Part shown: positions 12,401 to 27,100 of the stretch, piece after piece | Layout of the letters: every line of letters starts with the position of its first letter | Numbering within the stretch: the stretch's first letter is position 1 | Assembly: GCA_013400975.1 (NCBI GenBank) | Contig: WBMZ01011880.1 | Location: 124,001 to 188,000 of the forward strand | Direction: 5' to 3' | Length of the DNA stretch: 64,000 nucleotides | DNA from: Atrichornis clamosus | Lineage: Eukaryota > Chordata > Aves > Passeriformes > Menuridae | Made by a program: the position numbers and the translations under genes | Notes under the pieces: model-generated | The model's database searches: none | Told to the model about the DNA's origin: nothing | What the model saw: the letters and a program-made list of their open reading frames with translations, nothing else

Positions 12401-15400
12401 TCCTGAATCCTCTTTGTGCTGCTCCTCTCCCACAGCCCTGTTACACAAATAGCCAAGCACTGACTGCACTACGATGCCACTTTGTCCCATTTTCAAAACT
12501 GCTGCGTGGATGAGCCCACACTCCCTCATCACTCTTTCTGTTAGATGAGCTACAGGCTGCTGCAGGTTTGGGCCTTCTGTTCCATAATCTTAACATTACT
12601 TATGTTTGACCTGGATCAGTATAGACATATGCCTTTCCTGTTTTCTGTCATTCAATCTCAAGTGCTCTTCACTGATAGACTTGGTCCACATTTCCAGGCT
12701 TTACCCCTTCCTGTCATGTACTGTGATGGAAGACACTGATGCTGCTGCTTCTGCCATGTCCAGCCTTGTATTCATAGCACTCCTTTGACATTTCACCCAT
12801 ATTATGTCAGTCTTCCTTACTTTGCAGCATAAACTCATCTTCTGTCCTTGCTGTTTACTAAATCCATGAGCCAGATCAGAATTGCCCTTTCCTCATGGAT
12901 ATTAGCACAGAGCAGTACGTACAGGGTTCACGGAAGCCAGCTTTCTGCCTCCTTGCTAGCAGCTGCTTCTTCATCTGGTGTATTTCTGGATGGACAGTGT
13001 CCAGTTCCAGGGCAAATACTGCTCCTCAAGGAATGTTCTTGGAATCCTCTGGCTGAGCTCGGTCTGTGAGCCCAAATCCACTGAGCACACATAAATTGGT
13101 CCATTGTTAATTTGTGCTGGAAAGCCCCACTGAATTATAGGAATATGCCAGGAACAAAAATTTCTGAGATCCTCTTTTCAATTGTAATGGTTTCTTCTCA
13201 GTCACTTCATTTACCTTTCAACTTCGTCCTGGCCAGCTAAGACTGATGCCTGCTCCACATACCATATCTAAGATTTGCTCCATTTAGGCACAAATTACTT
13301 GGGAGGGGCATTGAACTCTGGACCTGGTCCTGCAGATTACCTGCTGAGTGATGCCCTCTGAGTCCTGTGTCAGCCACTCGTTTGGTACTGTTATTATAGA
13401 AAAATAAGCCAAATGACCTTATCAAACTCTTACCCCTCACTTATAATAGAGTTTTGTGTTATCTGCAGTTGGGACAGTCTGACCTTAGGCTGCATGGCAA
13501 ATGAAAAAAAACCCAAAATCTTTCAATGCCCAAATTAAATCAAGTCTGCTCTGATTTGTGTCAGGTTCACCACTCTTATTTGTTTTGTGATTGCACATTT
13601 AAGGCAAGGGTTTAGTTCCTATGCTTTGTGCAGCCTAAAGGGAAGACTTAAGAATTTAACTTCCCTTTTGAAATATTTGTATTTCTTCACTTTTGAAAAA
13701 TGATCAATTACTGTGAGCAACTGATCAGATTAAAATGTACAAAATCACTCATAACCTGTATATGTCAAATTCCAAGGAAATTAGACTATTACTAGTGAAG
13801 AAAGACAGCACAGAGGAAAAGCATGTTTTCACTGTGACCTGGCAGTTCACTGACTCAGAGACAGGCTATCTGTACCAGATCTGTGTAGCAATCCAGAATA
13901 TTTCAACCAGCTGGGTTGGATAATGCTGACACACACGAGACAGAGCCAATAGTTGTATCTCACAGAGGCCGTACCAGCACTCAGCGTAACTAACAGGTGT
14001 GGTGTTGTTCCAGAGGCTGTGCATGATTCCACCCTAGTTTAAGTCTAATGAAAAACAGTGTAGTTGGCATTCATATCAACTGTCCACAGACTTCAGAACT
14101 CTGTGAGTAGGTCGGTACTGATTACACAGCCCTTTGAGTGACTCTTCATCCCATTGCAGGGCCTGGAAAAATCACACATGGGTATGGTAAGGAGTGTGTC
14201 GTTTCTTTAGTCCAGGCAGCATTTTCACCTGACACTGAGACAAGCATCCAGTTCCTTCACCTCTGCTTTGCAGATGTAATTGAGAACAAGCAATTTCTTC
14301 CTTCTTAAAGGACACCCCATTATTCAGTGTGTGAATACTGATGTGTATCCCTTTGCCAATGACTTAGCATCCCTTTCTCATCTTGTTACCCACGATGATT
14401 TGACAGACATCTTGATAAGCTCCTGAAGAGATTTCTTGATAACAGTATGACGAGAAAGGTACCCATTAGGTGGCTTTATGAGCCCTCCTCTCTTCTTCTC
14501 TCGGACAGCTACTCTTTTTGGAGAGTTACCTTTCAGCAGGAGGAGTCTTATCCTGTGGCACAGGTGTCACTAGCAATAGTCAAAACCCAGGCATCTTCAA
14601 GGTGATACACAAACACAAGCTGAATGCTTCTGCCTCCACGTGGCCTGGAGCACAGCTAGCAGCTTCTCTGTGATGGCACCTGAAAAAGCACACCTGAGGA
14701 TCCTCAAGCTCAGAGTAATATTTACCCATCCCAGACAAGCACCTTTTCTGTTGAATGCTTGGGCATGCTCTTTGACGCCCTTACTTGCTTTTTATTTTCC
14801 CCCAGCAAACGTAAAGTTCTTCTCCAGTAGTTTTCTGACATGTCTCCCGTAGTCTTCCAAAACATGCTGGTTGTATGACAAATGAAGTGGGAGTGGGATT
14901 AGAAAAAGTATTTTCACTTTTTCTGTCACCAGTAGTTGTACCTGTACTAGTAACTCACACTCTGCCTACCCTGAGACCCAGAGGCATGTTCTAGGTACGT
15001 TCATACTCCTGAGCTTTCTTGCCCACCAAAGCACGGGATAGGCAGATTCATTCTACCTACGGATCTGGCCCATGGCTTGTGCCATCTCCTGATACAGGCA
15101 GGGAAAATTTTAGAAGAATGTTACTTGGCATTAGCCAGAAATATGCCAGGGACATCAACAAAAATTTAGCAACATATTTTGGCGCCTGGGGATGTGTTTG
15201 ATACTATTTAATTTACTAACACAGGAATAGTTAGTGTGTTCTGAACAGGTTTTTTTTTCATTTTTTCCATTATATAGCACAAAAATTGAGCATTTTTAAA
15301 CTCCTTTCCAGTTGAAGATCTCCTAGATCCAAGATGTAATTACTCAAGGCTAGTAATTCCTGAGTGGTAAAAGAAATGCTCCTAGAGAGCACTTTGCAGA

Positions 15401-18400
15401 GAACCTGAGTGACAGCACCAAGATTTTTATTTGTTTTTCAGGGCACATCCAGTGCTTGATTATATGGCTGGAAGTAGTAATATTCTGTTCACATTTGGAA
15501 GTCTGTGGGACAGGAATTGCGGGTCTCACCTCTTGTTCATATTCTTTGGCTATTCATGGCATAGAAATTGTGTCTGGCTGTTGAGCAGGCTTACGGAGAA
15601 GGTAGGGTGAATCATACTTGTAGTGTGAGTGTCTCTTTTATTCCAGGATATTCTTTCACTGGAAGAGTTCATAACAACTCGTTGGGACTAGGAAACCTGA
15701 ATCTGATGTCATGCCAGCTGCAACCCGTGAGTTCACTGGTGATTTTATCTCTTTCATGTTCCTTGAAAAACAAAAACAGCTGAAGTTATTCCAAGTGGGC
15801 ATGTTGAAGCCTTGCCGGTGTAAGTGCTACAGGGTAGTATAAACCATCTCATCCTTTGACAATGGCAGAGGCTCCTTAATGCTCGTATGAATCCATGAAT
15901 GGATGGTAGCAGAGGTTTTGTCCGTGCCTCTTCATCAAAGTTGGTAGGATAGCTACAAGCTAGGGTGTTTCTACCTCCTCCATTCTGATTATTGCTTAGA
16001 ATCCAGTGCCAGAATAATTAGTTCATTACTGAAGAACCTTACAATGCTTTTCTTAGCAGATCACATATCCCATACAAGGCAACAACTCACAGGTCAGAGT
16101 CCAAGTACAAGAGGGTATTCCAGCTGGGACTGGGAAAGAAAAAAGTGTTAACATTGTATTACTTGAAACCAGTTCATGTAGTCCATTTCCTCCACTAGAG
16201 TACCACCACCCACCAGTCACCCACCAGTCCCAGTCCAGATGACTTTGGAGTCGTCTGTTACACTCCCAATTGAATGGTAAGGACAGACAACACTCACAGT
16301 GTACATAAGTGTGATAAAATTCAGTTCTTATCTCCATGTCAAAGGGCCCCAGGCTGTGGATCACAAATGTAAATGAGTGCAGCTGAATGCTTTTCCATTT
16401 TTGCTTTTGTTTTTACCATGGGGTTTGCAGTGTCACATTCTGTAATATAACTTCCCTTTTCTAGTCACAAACAAACGACATCTGGCCACTTTCAATAATA
16501 AACTTGAAGAGAGGGGACATTTCCTTTCAGCTTGTCGGACCCCTTCTTAACCTTCAAGTTCCTACGAGAGCTGAGGAGAGGGAAAACTTTTTAAAAAGTA
16601 GTACTCTAATTATTAAACTTACCAATGAAGAAAAACTTGGAGCCTCTGAGTACTGTTTGCTTCACACAATCTCAAACATCCTGACACAGTTAATGCTTGA
16701 GGAGCTGTTTGCTGCTCCCACTCTCGTTCTTACATCATACAGGAAACCCTTGCAGGAAATGAAAGTTCAGCCAGCCTTCTCCTCCCTCAACACCTTGGGC
16801 TTACAAGTCTAAGACAGAAAGCATACAAGGAAGATTTAAGGTGGGGTAAGTGCGCTGGAGAGGCAGGCCAGACATGGATAAATCACACACCTTGACTTTC
16901 CTGTCTGGCACAACATTCAGTTTTCTTTCTGGAGGTGCTTCTGTGAAATAATCCGGGTTTCACTGAGCAGAAAGGTTTCACTACCTATCCCACATGTGGG
17001 CTTGTCATTCAGGGTTGTGTAGGCTGAGTCTGCTTTGTGCCTGTGTCATCTCAGTGGGTGTTTTTAAAGGAATACAAAGAAATTAAATATCTCTCTTTCT
17101 TTTTAAGTGAAAGAATGGGCTCCCAGCCCTTAATATACTCCCAGCCCGAATATTTTTGTCACCATAGGGATGTGGTACAGCTCTTTGTTTGAGTGGAAAG
17201 AGTGTGGTTTTGACCAGACTCGCCCAAGTCTTTTAAATCAGGAGCAGAGAATGGCTGAGGTTATCAAGATGAATAAAAATTGGGGAAGGCATTGTGAGCA
17301 GAGGTAATGAAAAGCTCTTTTCTTCTTCTGCTCTTAGTTAACTGAAATACCAGTCACAATTTTAAAAGTTCAGGCCAAACCACTGCCAAAGGTGCAGCTT
17401 GTAGTACACCCAGAAGAAACAATTTAATGATTGTAGATGGAACTGCAAAGTCCCCTCCTGATGATCTACAAGAGCTTCTTTCAGAGCTTATTCGAGACAA
17501 GGGAAAGATTCCCTATGGTTCCCATGGCCTGGATAGTGGCAACGTCCCTGACACCACAGCTAGTTAAAGGTTTTCTAGAAAAATGGTTTTTTCTTCTGAT
17601 GAACACATGTATATGGAAATGTATTTTCTGTTGAAAATATTGAAATGCTAAATGGATAATGCACCAGTTCTGCCTCTATTTCTGCCTGCCTGCCCAGCTG
17701 CCTGCTCAGCTCCCTTCTAGCTCAGCTGGCAGGTGCAGGACTTCTGTCTTGCAAAGTGCTTGTAAAAGCACCTTTTGGTTTCAAAACATTAGGAAGCGCC
17801 ACAGCAAGAGTTGTCTGTTTTTGTTAAAGCAAATGTACAGTTATTGCCAAAGCAAAGCTAATGGGGACTGCAGGAGCCAGGCAGAGATTCAAACTTCTGG
17901 ACTGACATCATCACAATCTGAAGCAAGAAAATTTATTTTTAAAAAAATGTATGACACTTTCCCATGAACCCACAGTAGAAAGCCCTCAAGGTTTCTGTGG
18001 GATACAAGCCCTGCTTGTGATTGTCCTACCACAGGGCACCGGCAGACCACCCCAGCCCAGGTGGATTCACAACGGGTGACTGTGTCCTCTGAGGATGCGA
18101 GAGGCTGTGCCACGCCCTTGTGGAGTGCAGCGTCATCCACATCTCTTTAAATGCAGCCCTCTCCTTTGGAGGTAAGTCGCACTCCCCGAGAGACTCCCTG
18201 AGAACACATTTCCCTGCAGGAAAATGCAAGTGAACCTCTTGTGGTGCACGAAGGAAATGCTCTGCATTGATCCCGTCATGTCCAACAGACACGGCCAGCT
18301 TTTATCTTGCTGCGAGCACGTGGCCCCTGGGGCTGTACAGGTCTCCAAGGCTCTCCTGTGATTAGTGGCGAGGAACTTTCTAAAGCAGTTGGGAAGTGTC

Positions 18401-20519
18401 AGTGGTGTTGTGCAATCTACAAGATTTTGGAATATTACCTGGTAAGACGTGACAGGAAAAATCTAACAGGAAGTAGTTGCTCCCCGGCTGCTGTTATTTA
18501 TAAGGTTTGCCTCTAGGCATATAACCAGTCACCCAACACTCTGCCGAAGAGCAGCCTCTGTATCAGCATCCCAAATGCCATTGCTGCGAGGGCACACAAA
18601 TACATTCGGAAATGAGAAAATAGCTGTTTGTAATATCCATGTCCATCTACAGAAAAGTCCACCATGGAAACAAGCCAGAAAACACAGGACAGATGAGCCC
18701 ACTGCCTTTGTGAGGCTCACAAAATCACACTTCAAAAACCACCTGAGATTTAAACTATTCTCTTAACAGACTGATCCCTTCCTCTATCACCTTTGGAGAC
18801 TGTGATCCTCCACAACTTGTACTTCTCACAGCTTCTCTCTGCCTCAAGAGCTTCTAGGAAAAAGAGTACAGAATCTCCTAAGATGAGTCACATCACGTGG
18901 CCGCACTGTTCTGTGGTGAGACAAAGGAAAACACAGCAATGCTGGTTACAGACTGTCAACTCTAACCCCCTGACTCTGCCTGAGGACACAGAAGCTCAGG
19001 CCATGTCACTGAACATGGGTTGCTGACTTCAGAACAGTTGTATACTGTTCCCATCTCCAGTTCAGAGGGGATGCTCTGGGAGTCAGCTTAGCTTTCTAGT
19101 CCATGAGAAGTTCACCCATAGTTTACATTTTCCAATATTTTCTCAGTGACTAACAGTGTTAGTGAACTCTGAGGAGAACAATCTTGCTGCTGCTGGGCTA
19201 CCAGCTTGTTTTGCGGGTCCCAGCCTCACCTCTGGCTCTCCCTACTTGCAGCCTGCTGTCCAAACACTTCCTTTTGTCCCTGAAACACTGTGGTCCAGTG
19301 CTTTACAGCCTGTTCTACATATTCCATGACCTGCTACAAAATCTCTTTCCAAAAGTTATCATTCATCAGTTTGTTCCTGATGATCAAAGCAAAAATGTGG
19401 CTTGTTGTACTTGCCACTATCAGAGAATCCCACAGGCGTATCTGATGTGAGCCTCCATCTTCCCACCAGCCAAGCAAATTGTAATAATGATTAGCTGCAT
19501 GCTGCCACCAGAAGAGGCCTTGGCTGGGGCTAGAAAGTCAGCTGGGGTCCCTATGGGGCAAAAACACTGACTGTGCGTGGAGAGAGAAGGAACACAGAGC
19601 TCACCATGGCACTTCTGGAGCCTCAGCGAAGGGCCTGGAGCAGAGAGCACTCTTGGGCACACACACAGTGCTCCCTCCCATCCACTTACACTCTGCGGGT
19701 GGCACAAACGTGGCCTGGCTTGGAAAGTCACAGTGCTAGTACATTGCCTTACCCACACAGAAAAGTTTCTGTGTTTGTGGTAAAAAAACTAAAAACAAGG
19801 CCTGAGTGGATTGTTTTATAATCAAGATCATTTTCTATCCCACAAGCAGGAAAGCAGAGGGGCATTGCAAGACAGGGAGATTTTGCTAAGCGGATTAACA
19901 TATTAACTAAAAATAAAGATTGGACATATTTGGAATTCTAAGATAATCTTATTTTTCTGGTGACAATAGAAACAACTCAAGCCTCCCTCCTCTGTTTTCT
20001 GTAGCACTCCAGTTCATTCTAGCCTGTTAATTCATGAGTTTATCTATACTGTCTATAAAATAGATACGTCTATGCCTAGAGCACATCCTGACCTTCGGGT
20101 CCAGATAATGTAGTGATTGGCATATTTTGGTTCATCAACCCAATGCTGAATAGTTTACCAGAAGATTTATTTTTAACTAAAAAATTGGTCCTTTTTGACT
20201 TAATGATTTCAAATCTTTTCCCCATAGAACATCTCCCTTTTATTTTATCCATCCAAACCCACAAGCCTTATCAGGGAGGAGATTTTTTAAAACCTCCTGT
20301 AGTCTCCACTTAGCCTTAAATGTCAAACCTCCCTGCCCTCCCAACAGCAGCCTTAGTGCTGTGCTTGAGTCCGTAGCAGTCGGAGCAGGAGAGATATCCC
20401 TTGGGGATAATGGTGTCCACCTTGAGGCTGTACTGCCTTGACTAGGCCAATTCCAGTCCTGGAGGAAATTCATTTCATCTGTCTTGGGTACCTACTGCGC
20501 CCTGTGTGGTGTTTGCAGT

Positions 20520-21170
20520 ATGAGGTGCAGGCACACGCAGGCTTTTGCCTTTCCTCGGATCGTGGCTCCTGTTGGGCTTTTTTGGCTGCAGATACGTGTG
20601 TGGCTAAACAAGCTGATACATGGATCTCCAGTTTCTTTGGGCTCCTTAGGACCACCTCCCTCACATCAAAGCAGAACAGTCTCACAGGTGGTCGGAGGAT
20701 CCCCCCAGGATGTTGGCCTGGGGAATTATCTATGGCATCCTTTTGGGACAATGCCCAGAAGGCCAACAGCTCCACAGGGTGGAGTGCCTCCACTGCCTGT
20801 GTTATCTCCAACTTGTGTTAATGAAGGTAACTGGTTTATTTTCCCATCTGTCAGCCCTGAGGGGAGCATTTTGGTGCACACACCCAATGCAGACTTAGTG
20901 ACCAATTTTACCACTGCCGTTCAAAGTCGTGGGGGTTTCAGACCCTCCTCCCCCATTCCATTAGAAAGCACAAGATGCCCCATGGGAAATTATTTTGGCT
21001 ACCCACCAGTGGCACAACCTGGCTGCAGTGTGCCTGCCAGCCAGCAACAACCATTTACCTTCCTATTAGGTCAGGTCTATCCTCTGACTCCTATCTACCC
21101 TACTCTCCTACAACTTCAAATTATTTCTTCCTTCAATCTGCAAATACAGCTGAAATCTCTCAAGATTTAA
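20520..21170 (+). CDS. Unrecognised open reading frame, 216 codons
   Basis: This is the longest ATG-started frame in the left flank. It starts at ATG 20520 and stops at TAA 21168-21170, and the frame is open 12 codons further upstream. The local GC content is higher than in the flanks. An AATAAA lies at 21176-21181, six bases after the stop. The product is rich in Pro, Ser, Thr and Gly, with no clear signal peptide, membrane segment or motif that I recognise. A splice-acceptor-like TTTGCAG sits just before the ATG. It could be the last exon of an unknown gene or transcript, a decayed retroelement piece, or chance; a frame of this length is only moderately unlikely by chance in DNA of this composition. 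Confidence 0.2.
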   Translation: MRCRHTQAFAFPRIVAPVGLFWLQIRVWLNKLIHGSPVSLGSLGPPPSHQSRTVSQVVGGSPQDVGLGNYLWHPFGTMPRRPTAPQGGVPPLPVLSPTCVNEGNWFIFPSVSPEGSILVHTPNADLVTNFTTAVQSRGGFRPSSPIPLESTRCPMGNYFGYPPVAQPGCSVPASQQQPFTFLLGQVYPLTPIYPTLLQLQIISSFNLQIQLKSLKI

Positions 21171-21175
21171 TGAAA

Positions 21176-21181
21176 AATAAA
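21176..21181 (+). terminator. AATAAA polyadenylation hexamer after the unknown ORF
   Basis: A canonical hexamer six bases after the TAA of the unrecognised open frame. The downstream sequence within about 60 bases includes a GT-rich stretch (21229-21240), the arrangement expected of a real cleavage site. It may still be coincidental. Confidence 0.3.
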
Positions 21182-24100
21182 TGCCGTGGCAATCTTCTCT
21201 AGGAGCCTTCCAATGGGTTTATGTGCATATGTGTGTGTGTTTATGTATACACACATGCACAGACAGACTGCGCTGTTTCAGCAGGGGACTTTCTATTTTA
21301 CATTCTTCTTGGGCTAACACTTGCACTTTAATACCAGATATCACTGTGAGACATAATGAGGGTCATTAAATGTATTTATTAGCTTATTAAAGTGAACTGC
21401 CTTCACAGTTGCAGCTGGCCTGTGTTTTATAGAAACCCCAGCAAATCCCCAAAGTCACACAACAGGAGCCCAACACACTTTAGCTGATGACAGAGTAAAT
21501 ATCAAATTTACTAGGGCTAGCAAGTGGCAAACACAGTTCTGGTATGTTATTTGAAAACCTGCCATGAGGCATAATACGTAATTCTCAGCTCATAAGGGTA
21601 GAGTTGATTTGGAAGGAAATATGAGAAGAATTTGATAGGATTTAGTAATATTTTCAGGGATATAGTTTAATTATAAGCAGTCAGGAAGGTCTTAGATACT
21701 AGCTGTGGGTCTTAAATAACCATTAAAGGAAGAGGAAAGTCTTCAGCTGGCTATATGAGCTGACCTAACATATCTTTTAGTCATAATGCATGAGATAGAT
21801 ACACTTGAAGTGCCCACATCTTTAACCAAGTCTATATGGAAAATAAGTTTATATTTTTAGTTAAGTTCAGGCAGCAAGAGGAAGATGTCAGCAGGTGCTG
21901 ATTGTTTAAATGAAGTGTACCTGTGAGTGCACAGGTAAATGCATTTATGCTTTTTCACCAGACAACCTACCTTTCTCACACTCTGTTGTCTGTGAAGCAG
22001 CTTTTCCTGTAATTTGTAAGACAGGAATGTTTCTTCTTTCATGCTGGGGTTCCTCAACCCTCACTTCAAACACTCGGGGGGCTGCAAGAGAGTGTTCTCA
22101 GTGACCTAAGCACAGATGGAGGCAAGTATGGTGCCAGTGCAGGATGGGGTTCTGCCTCTCAGCACCTCCTGCCAGCGACTTGTTTGGGGGGAAACACTGC
22201 TGAGGAGCCCGGCTGCAGTGAAACCCCTCACTGTGGGCATGGGCAGACAGAGCAGGAAGCTCTGCCCCAGCAAAGCCCCGGGAGGGCTGGGCTTAGTCTC
22301 CCAACCCCACAGATGGAGCAAAGATTGGGATCCTGGAATTGTACCAGGGCAGTGCTGCCATTCAGCCCTCACTTTCCAGTAGTCCTGCACATGTGAAAAT
22401 GATGGGAAAGGCTGCGACACTCTCAGACATTTCTTGAGCTGTTTCTTCAGGGCAAAGACAAATCGTCGAATCGGAGAGAGAGAGAGATATGCAACATGGG
22501 TAGATGCAGAATCAGCCACGCGTTTGGCTGGAGATGGCTCCAGAAAGAAATCAGAAATCAGAAAGGGATTAATCACAAGGAAGTAGACTTTGTTTTTAAA
22601 AGCTCCTCTCATCCAAACAGCCCTCTCAAATCCGGTGGGGAATAGTCTCCCAGGGCACTGGATGAGCAATGAAGCCAGGTGAAGACAGAAAAGCTGCTCA
22701 GCTGCTGTGAGATAGCTGTGACTAAGAAGGATGACCGCTGTCTGCCTTAATCAAAAAAAAAATAATCCTGTGTCCCTTTCCACTCCCATTACAAGGAACT
22801 CACGAATGGGCTTGCATCATTTTCCATGAAGCAGAAGGAAAACCCCTGCTGAGGTATTTTTACTCTCACTCTATCTCACTGTCCTGCTCTAACACCCACA
22901 GTTCTCCTGAAGATACAGTCACTGCTTATTCAAAGTTCAAGTGTAGGGGGACCTTGGGCTGTTCTGCCAAAAGCTTTCCCTTTCCCCCTCCACCCCCGCC
23001 TGAATCACTGGCAGCAAACATAATGGCAGAGGGTGTCACATTCTTCTTACCGTAATTCTGTAAAGCAGACTGGGATATTTTCCGAGATTTCTTGTAAAGC
23101 TGGATGCAAGGAACTCTGTGTGTATGTACATGTGCGCACATCCAACTGCCAGTAAATCATCTTAAACTCATGTTTGGAAAATTAATGGCTGTTTTGGCTG
23201 TTTTCTCATAATTAAGCATGTGTATTCAAATTATAATTGAAGATTTACTTCTTCAGGCTTTATTCTTCCAAGCTCTTTGTTAAATTTCATATATGAATAA
23301 CATGAAAGCATATCCCAGATAGCCGAAAGGCATGAATTGTAAGTGCCCACACGTCTACACACACATTTTTATAATGGCTTAGGCTGACATGAGCCAGGAA
23401 ATTCAGAGTTTGGTCTCACATGGGCTTAATTCATACCTTTGAATACACGAAGTCTTCTCCCTATAGGGTTATATTTTAAAAATAGCCAGTGGGACTTAAC
23501 CCCAAATTTCTGCACTGCTCTGGTTACATTGGCTCTTTCTTTTTCTGCTTTATCTTTTGCAGACTTTCTTGCTCATTTCTCAAAAAGATAACTGTTAGAA
23601 AGAGGGATTGGGGAAGGATTAATTAGTTTTGTCTAAGACCAATGTTATTTTTGAAGTGCTGGGATTTTTTTTTCATTTTAATGTATCTCAAATATGGGTA
23701 TATTTTACATGTTCTTATCAACACAGTGAAAGACATTGTAATTAAGTGATCCAAGGGCTCAACAGTTAAGAAATGCCAGAATAAATTGGTTGCACAAGTC
23801 TGTTCACTTCTCTTACACTTATGTACAAGGAGATAGAGTCCACTTAGGGTCAATGCACGTTCACTCTGGCACTTGGCTTTATCAGATCCCTCTGCCCTCT
23901 GTGTCCTCCTGGGTCGCTGTCACCTTGGCTGGTCAAGCCCAATCCTCCAAAGTGCTCATCAGATCACAGTCTCTCACCCTTCTTACTCTGTTTTTCCACC
24001 CGTCTCCTAAGCTCCTGGCCCAAAAAAGCCAGAGTAATCTCCCAGCTCTCCTCTCAAAGTGTGGTTCTCACTGAAAACTGGCACATCGCAGTGGAGAGAA

Positions 24101-27100
24101 ATTGACTGCAGATCAGGTGATTATTTTGCACATACACAAATACACCATCTATCAACAGGTCTCCCACACGCTTCACCTGCTGACCAAGTCAGTAGAGGAT
24201 ACCAGCAGTTCCAGTTTGCAGATGAAGGCAAAGGAAGGATGTAGGGGCTAAAGACAGGAGATGAGAGTTTAAAGCCAACCCAGCAGTATGGGGCACTTGT
24301 TTGAGCTGAGCAGCCTGCACACCGGACACCCTAATACAGCACAGACCTGACTATTTATCTGCTGTTGCAGAAATTTATCAGGGAGTTGTGGACCTCTGGT
24401 TGCCTGAGCTGCTACACACTTGGAAATTGGAAGATCTCTGATCACACAAAGGAAAAGGCTTACAGGTCTGGTGGACCTGACTTTGGCAAACAGCAAGAAA
24501 GGAAAACTGCAAACCCCTCTACCCACCCATTTTTTATCTTGGGCATAAAGGTGCCCCATCTCAACTTGCTGTGAATGTACATTTGGCCCTTGGGCCAAGA
24601 AGAGAAAGAAGAAAACTGAGTTCCTGAATAAGAGTGGGTCTTTCTTCTAGGAAACAAATCTGAAATGTTTTGACTGACGAAGGAAGCATCAGCCAAAATT
24701 GTGCCACCCCTGACTGCAAAAGGACCTTTCCCACCACATAGCTCCTCAGAGCCTCCCTTAGCTGAAGCTGGGCCAGAAGCGAGCGAGGCAGCACAGATTG
24801 GACCATGGCTGCACAGCTGAATGTTCTGGGACTTGCCTGGAAAGCAGCTAAGGTCACTTATTCTGTATTTTCGTTTTTAACTCAGTGACCAGACAGTTTA
24901 AAAAATATATTTCCAAGGCTCCCAAAACCAGGCTGCAGTGTCATACTACTTCCTATGTTGCCTGTTCCTGCATTGCTAAATTTGTCCAGAAATGTGATTC
25001 TGAGGAAAGCCCGGGGAGAGGCAGTATTCCGAATGGAGCACTGGCTGACAGCGATGTGAAACAGGGAGCAAACGACTGTCACCTGCAGCTTGAGACCTCT
25101 AGAGAAAGCACAGATTCTCAATTTTTTTGTAAGTAAACAGGATTGTCTCAGAGACACAGCTGACTCCATCTTCAGTTTCCCATGCAACACCTGCAGCTCC
25201 ACATATTTGGCTGAAGTTTGGGTCAAGAAAAGGGTAACATTAATATAATCAAAGTAATGTAATGAATTTAACTCAGTGAATGATTACTAAAGAGCCCAAG
25301 GTCTTTTCAGCTGTGGACTGCTGGGATTCTGGACCTAAACCTTGTCAGTCTTTTCCAGAGATGCCAGTGGGCACTAGGATATAGAGTATACTTTCACTGA
25401 CAGCTTGATTGACGCTGTGTTCCCAGTGAGCTAGAAAGGCATTCATCCACATGGAGACATTTCAAGTGGCCTCAAAAGGTGTTATTTAGGGTTTCTGTTC
25501 TGGTTCCTTCCCTCTCCCCCATTTCTCACTAGGGAGAATAGGACCAGTGCTGAAGACCACAGTCCTGGCATTGCCCAGTGTACAGCTGAACATAAAGAAC
25601 ATGTAGGATTCACACCCTGAAAAAAAAAGCATCTCTGAATCATATCCTGAGTATTCCCTAAACTCTATATCATCTTACTTACTTTTTCCAGTTTCTTAAG
25701 ATGAATTTTTATTCCCAGCTTTATTCATGGCATCTTCCAGAGCTCTGCCAGTTCATCTCCACTGATCTGTTCCTTAGTTTACATCTCTCAATACAGATCT
25801 TCTCCGTGGCTGAAAGGATGTCCCCCCAACCCCTCCCAACCTCACAAGGTCTCATAAATCTTTGAAAAACCCTGATGATAAAGAGCAGCTTGTTGGTTTT
25901 TTCTCACTGCCTTGGCAGGTAAACCAGCCTGGAGGAACAAGGAGCTCTCTACCCTTGTGCCAATGGAGGTACAGCCTCCCTGCCACTGTTGCCAGCAGTC
26001 TCCAGGAGTACAGAATAACAAAAAAAGTACCTCTAAAGAGCCAAGGAAATGTGACACTCTGTCTAAATTCAGGTAAAAGGGTTTTTTACACTAGTTGCTT
26101 TGTGTGGCCAGGAACACTGATGGGGTAAGGAAGCGGTGGAAGTCGTTTCCTTGCCTTTAGGCAGAGGCAGCACCACTTGGCTGGGTTTAATACAGTGCCA
26201 CTTATGACAGATGTATGGAAAACTGCTGTGAGCAGGAGAAAACTGCTTGCCATGTGGACAGATTTTACACAAATAAGCCACATTGTCTGGATACAGACTT
26301 GGGGTGCTGAATGAGGAGGCAAGGATGAGAGCTGTGACATGTGTGTGTCCATACGCAGAACTCCTCACTACAAAGCCCACACTTGAAGCTGCACCATTTC
26401 AAACAGAAGAAAAGCAAGAAAATATAGTCCTAAGCAACAGCTTTGTGAGGAAATAACAGATTTAAAACCTAAACTCTCTTTTTTATTCTTTACTTCTAGC
26501 CCACTCAAGTTTCAGTTGTTTCAAAGGACTTTCTTAAAAGAAAATAAAGAAAAAAATGCCTGAGCAGCAATTTGAGCTTATGCTTTGTGTAACAGTCTCT
26601 AGTCTGAGCTTGTGAAAGTATTTTGCTTTATCTTTGATTCAAGATACAAGCTGTTCAGTTTAGTAACACATCTCAGAGCTTACAAGTTAACTCATGGTTT
26701 GCTCCTGTAATGCAGGCAGTTAGCTGAAGGATCCATCCCACTCACCTATTTTTATTATCCTGGTTTTTTGTTTATTTCCCAATAGTAGAGCTTTTTCAAA
26801 CTCATTAATGGAGTTTTTAGGTATTAGCCACTGGGACTCTGAATGCACAGGTGCTCTGAAAGACATGCAGCATTAGGTTGCAGAATAACTCTGATGTGAT
26901 CTTTTGACTTTTGTGTCTGATTGTTAAATAAAAAAGAAGAAGAAAAAGCATCAATTGACTAGATTTCATTAGAGCTTTTTGTCCAGCAAAAAGGCCTGAG
27001 GAATTCCTTAATTCCATGTTTCATTTTGGGACCTTATGTGTAATATCAAACAGAGTAAATGAATTGCATCAACCCCTGATTCAGCACATGTAGACCCTTG

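Larger units (their letters stand above)
1..20400. other. Gene-poor intergenic DNA
   Basis: No exon of a known protein, tRNA or other RNA gene is recognised. Open frames are short (at most 160 codons) and lack similarity or splice context. It contains short simple repeats, a 19-bp tandem duplication near 9400 and a possible ancient dispersed repeat near 6000. A few somewhat GC-richer patches (about 12,100-12,450, 17,680-18,360 and 19,500-19,750) have no identifiable content. Confidence 0.6.

Noticed and set aside
12117..12532. GC-richer patch with overlapping open frames on both strands
   Set aside because: No consistent coding frame, no splice sites fitting a gene, and no CpG enrichment of promoter type.
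22106..22669. 187-codon minus-strand open frame
   Set aside because: No family resemblance, no plausible promoter or signal, and overlapping open frames in other phases; treated as chance.
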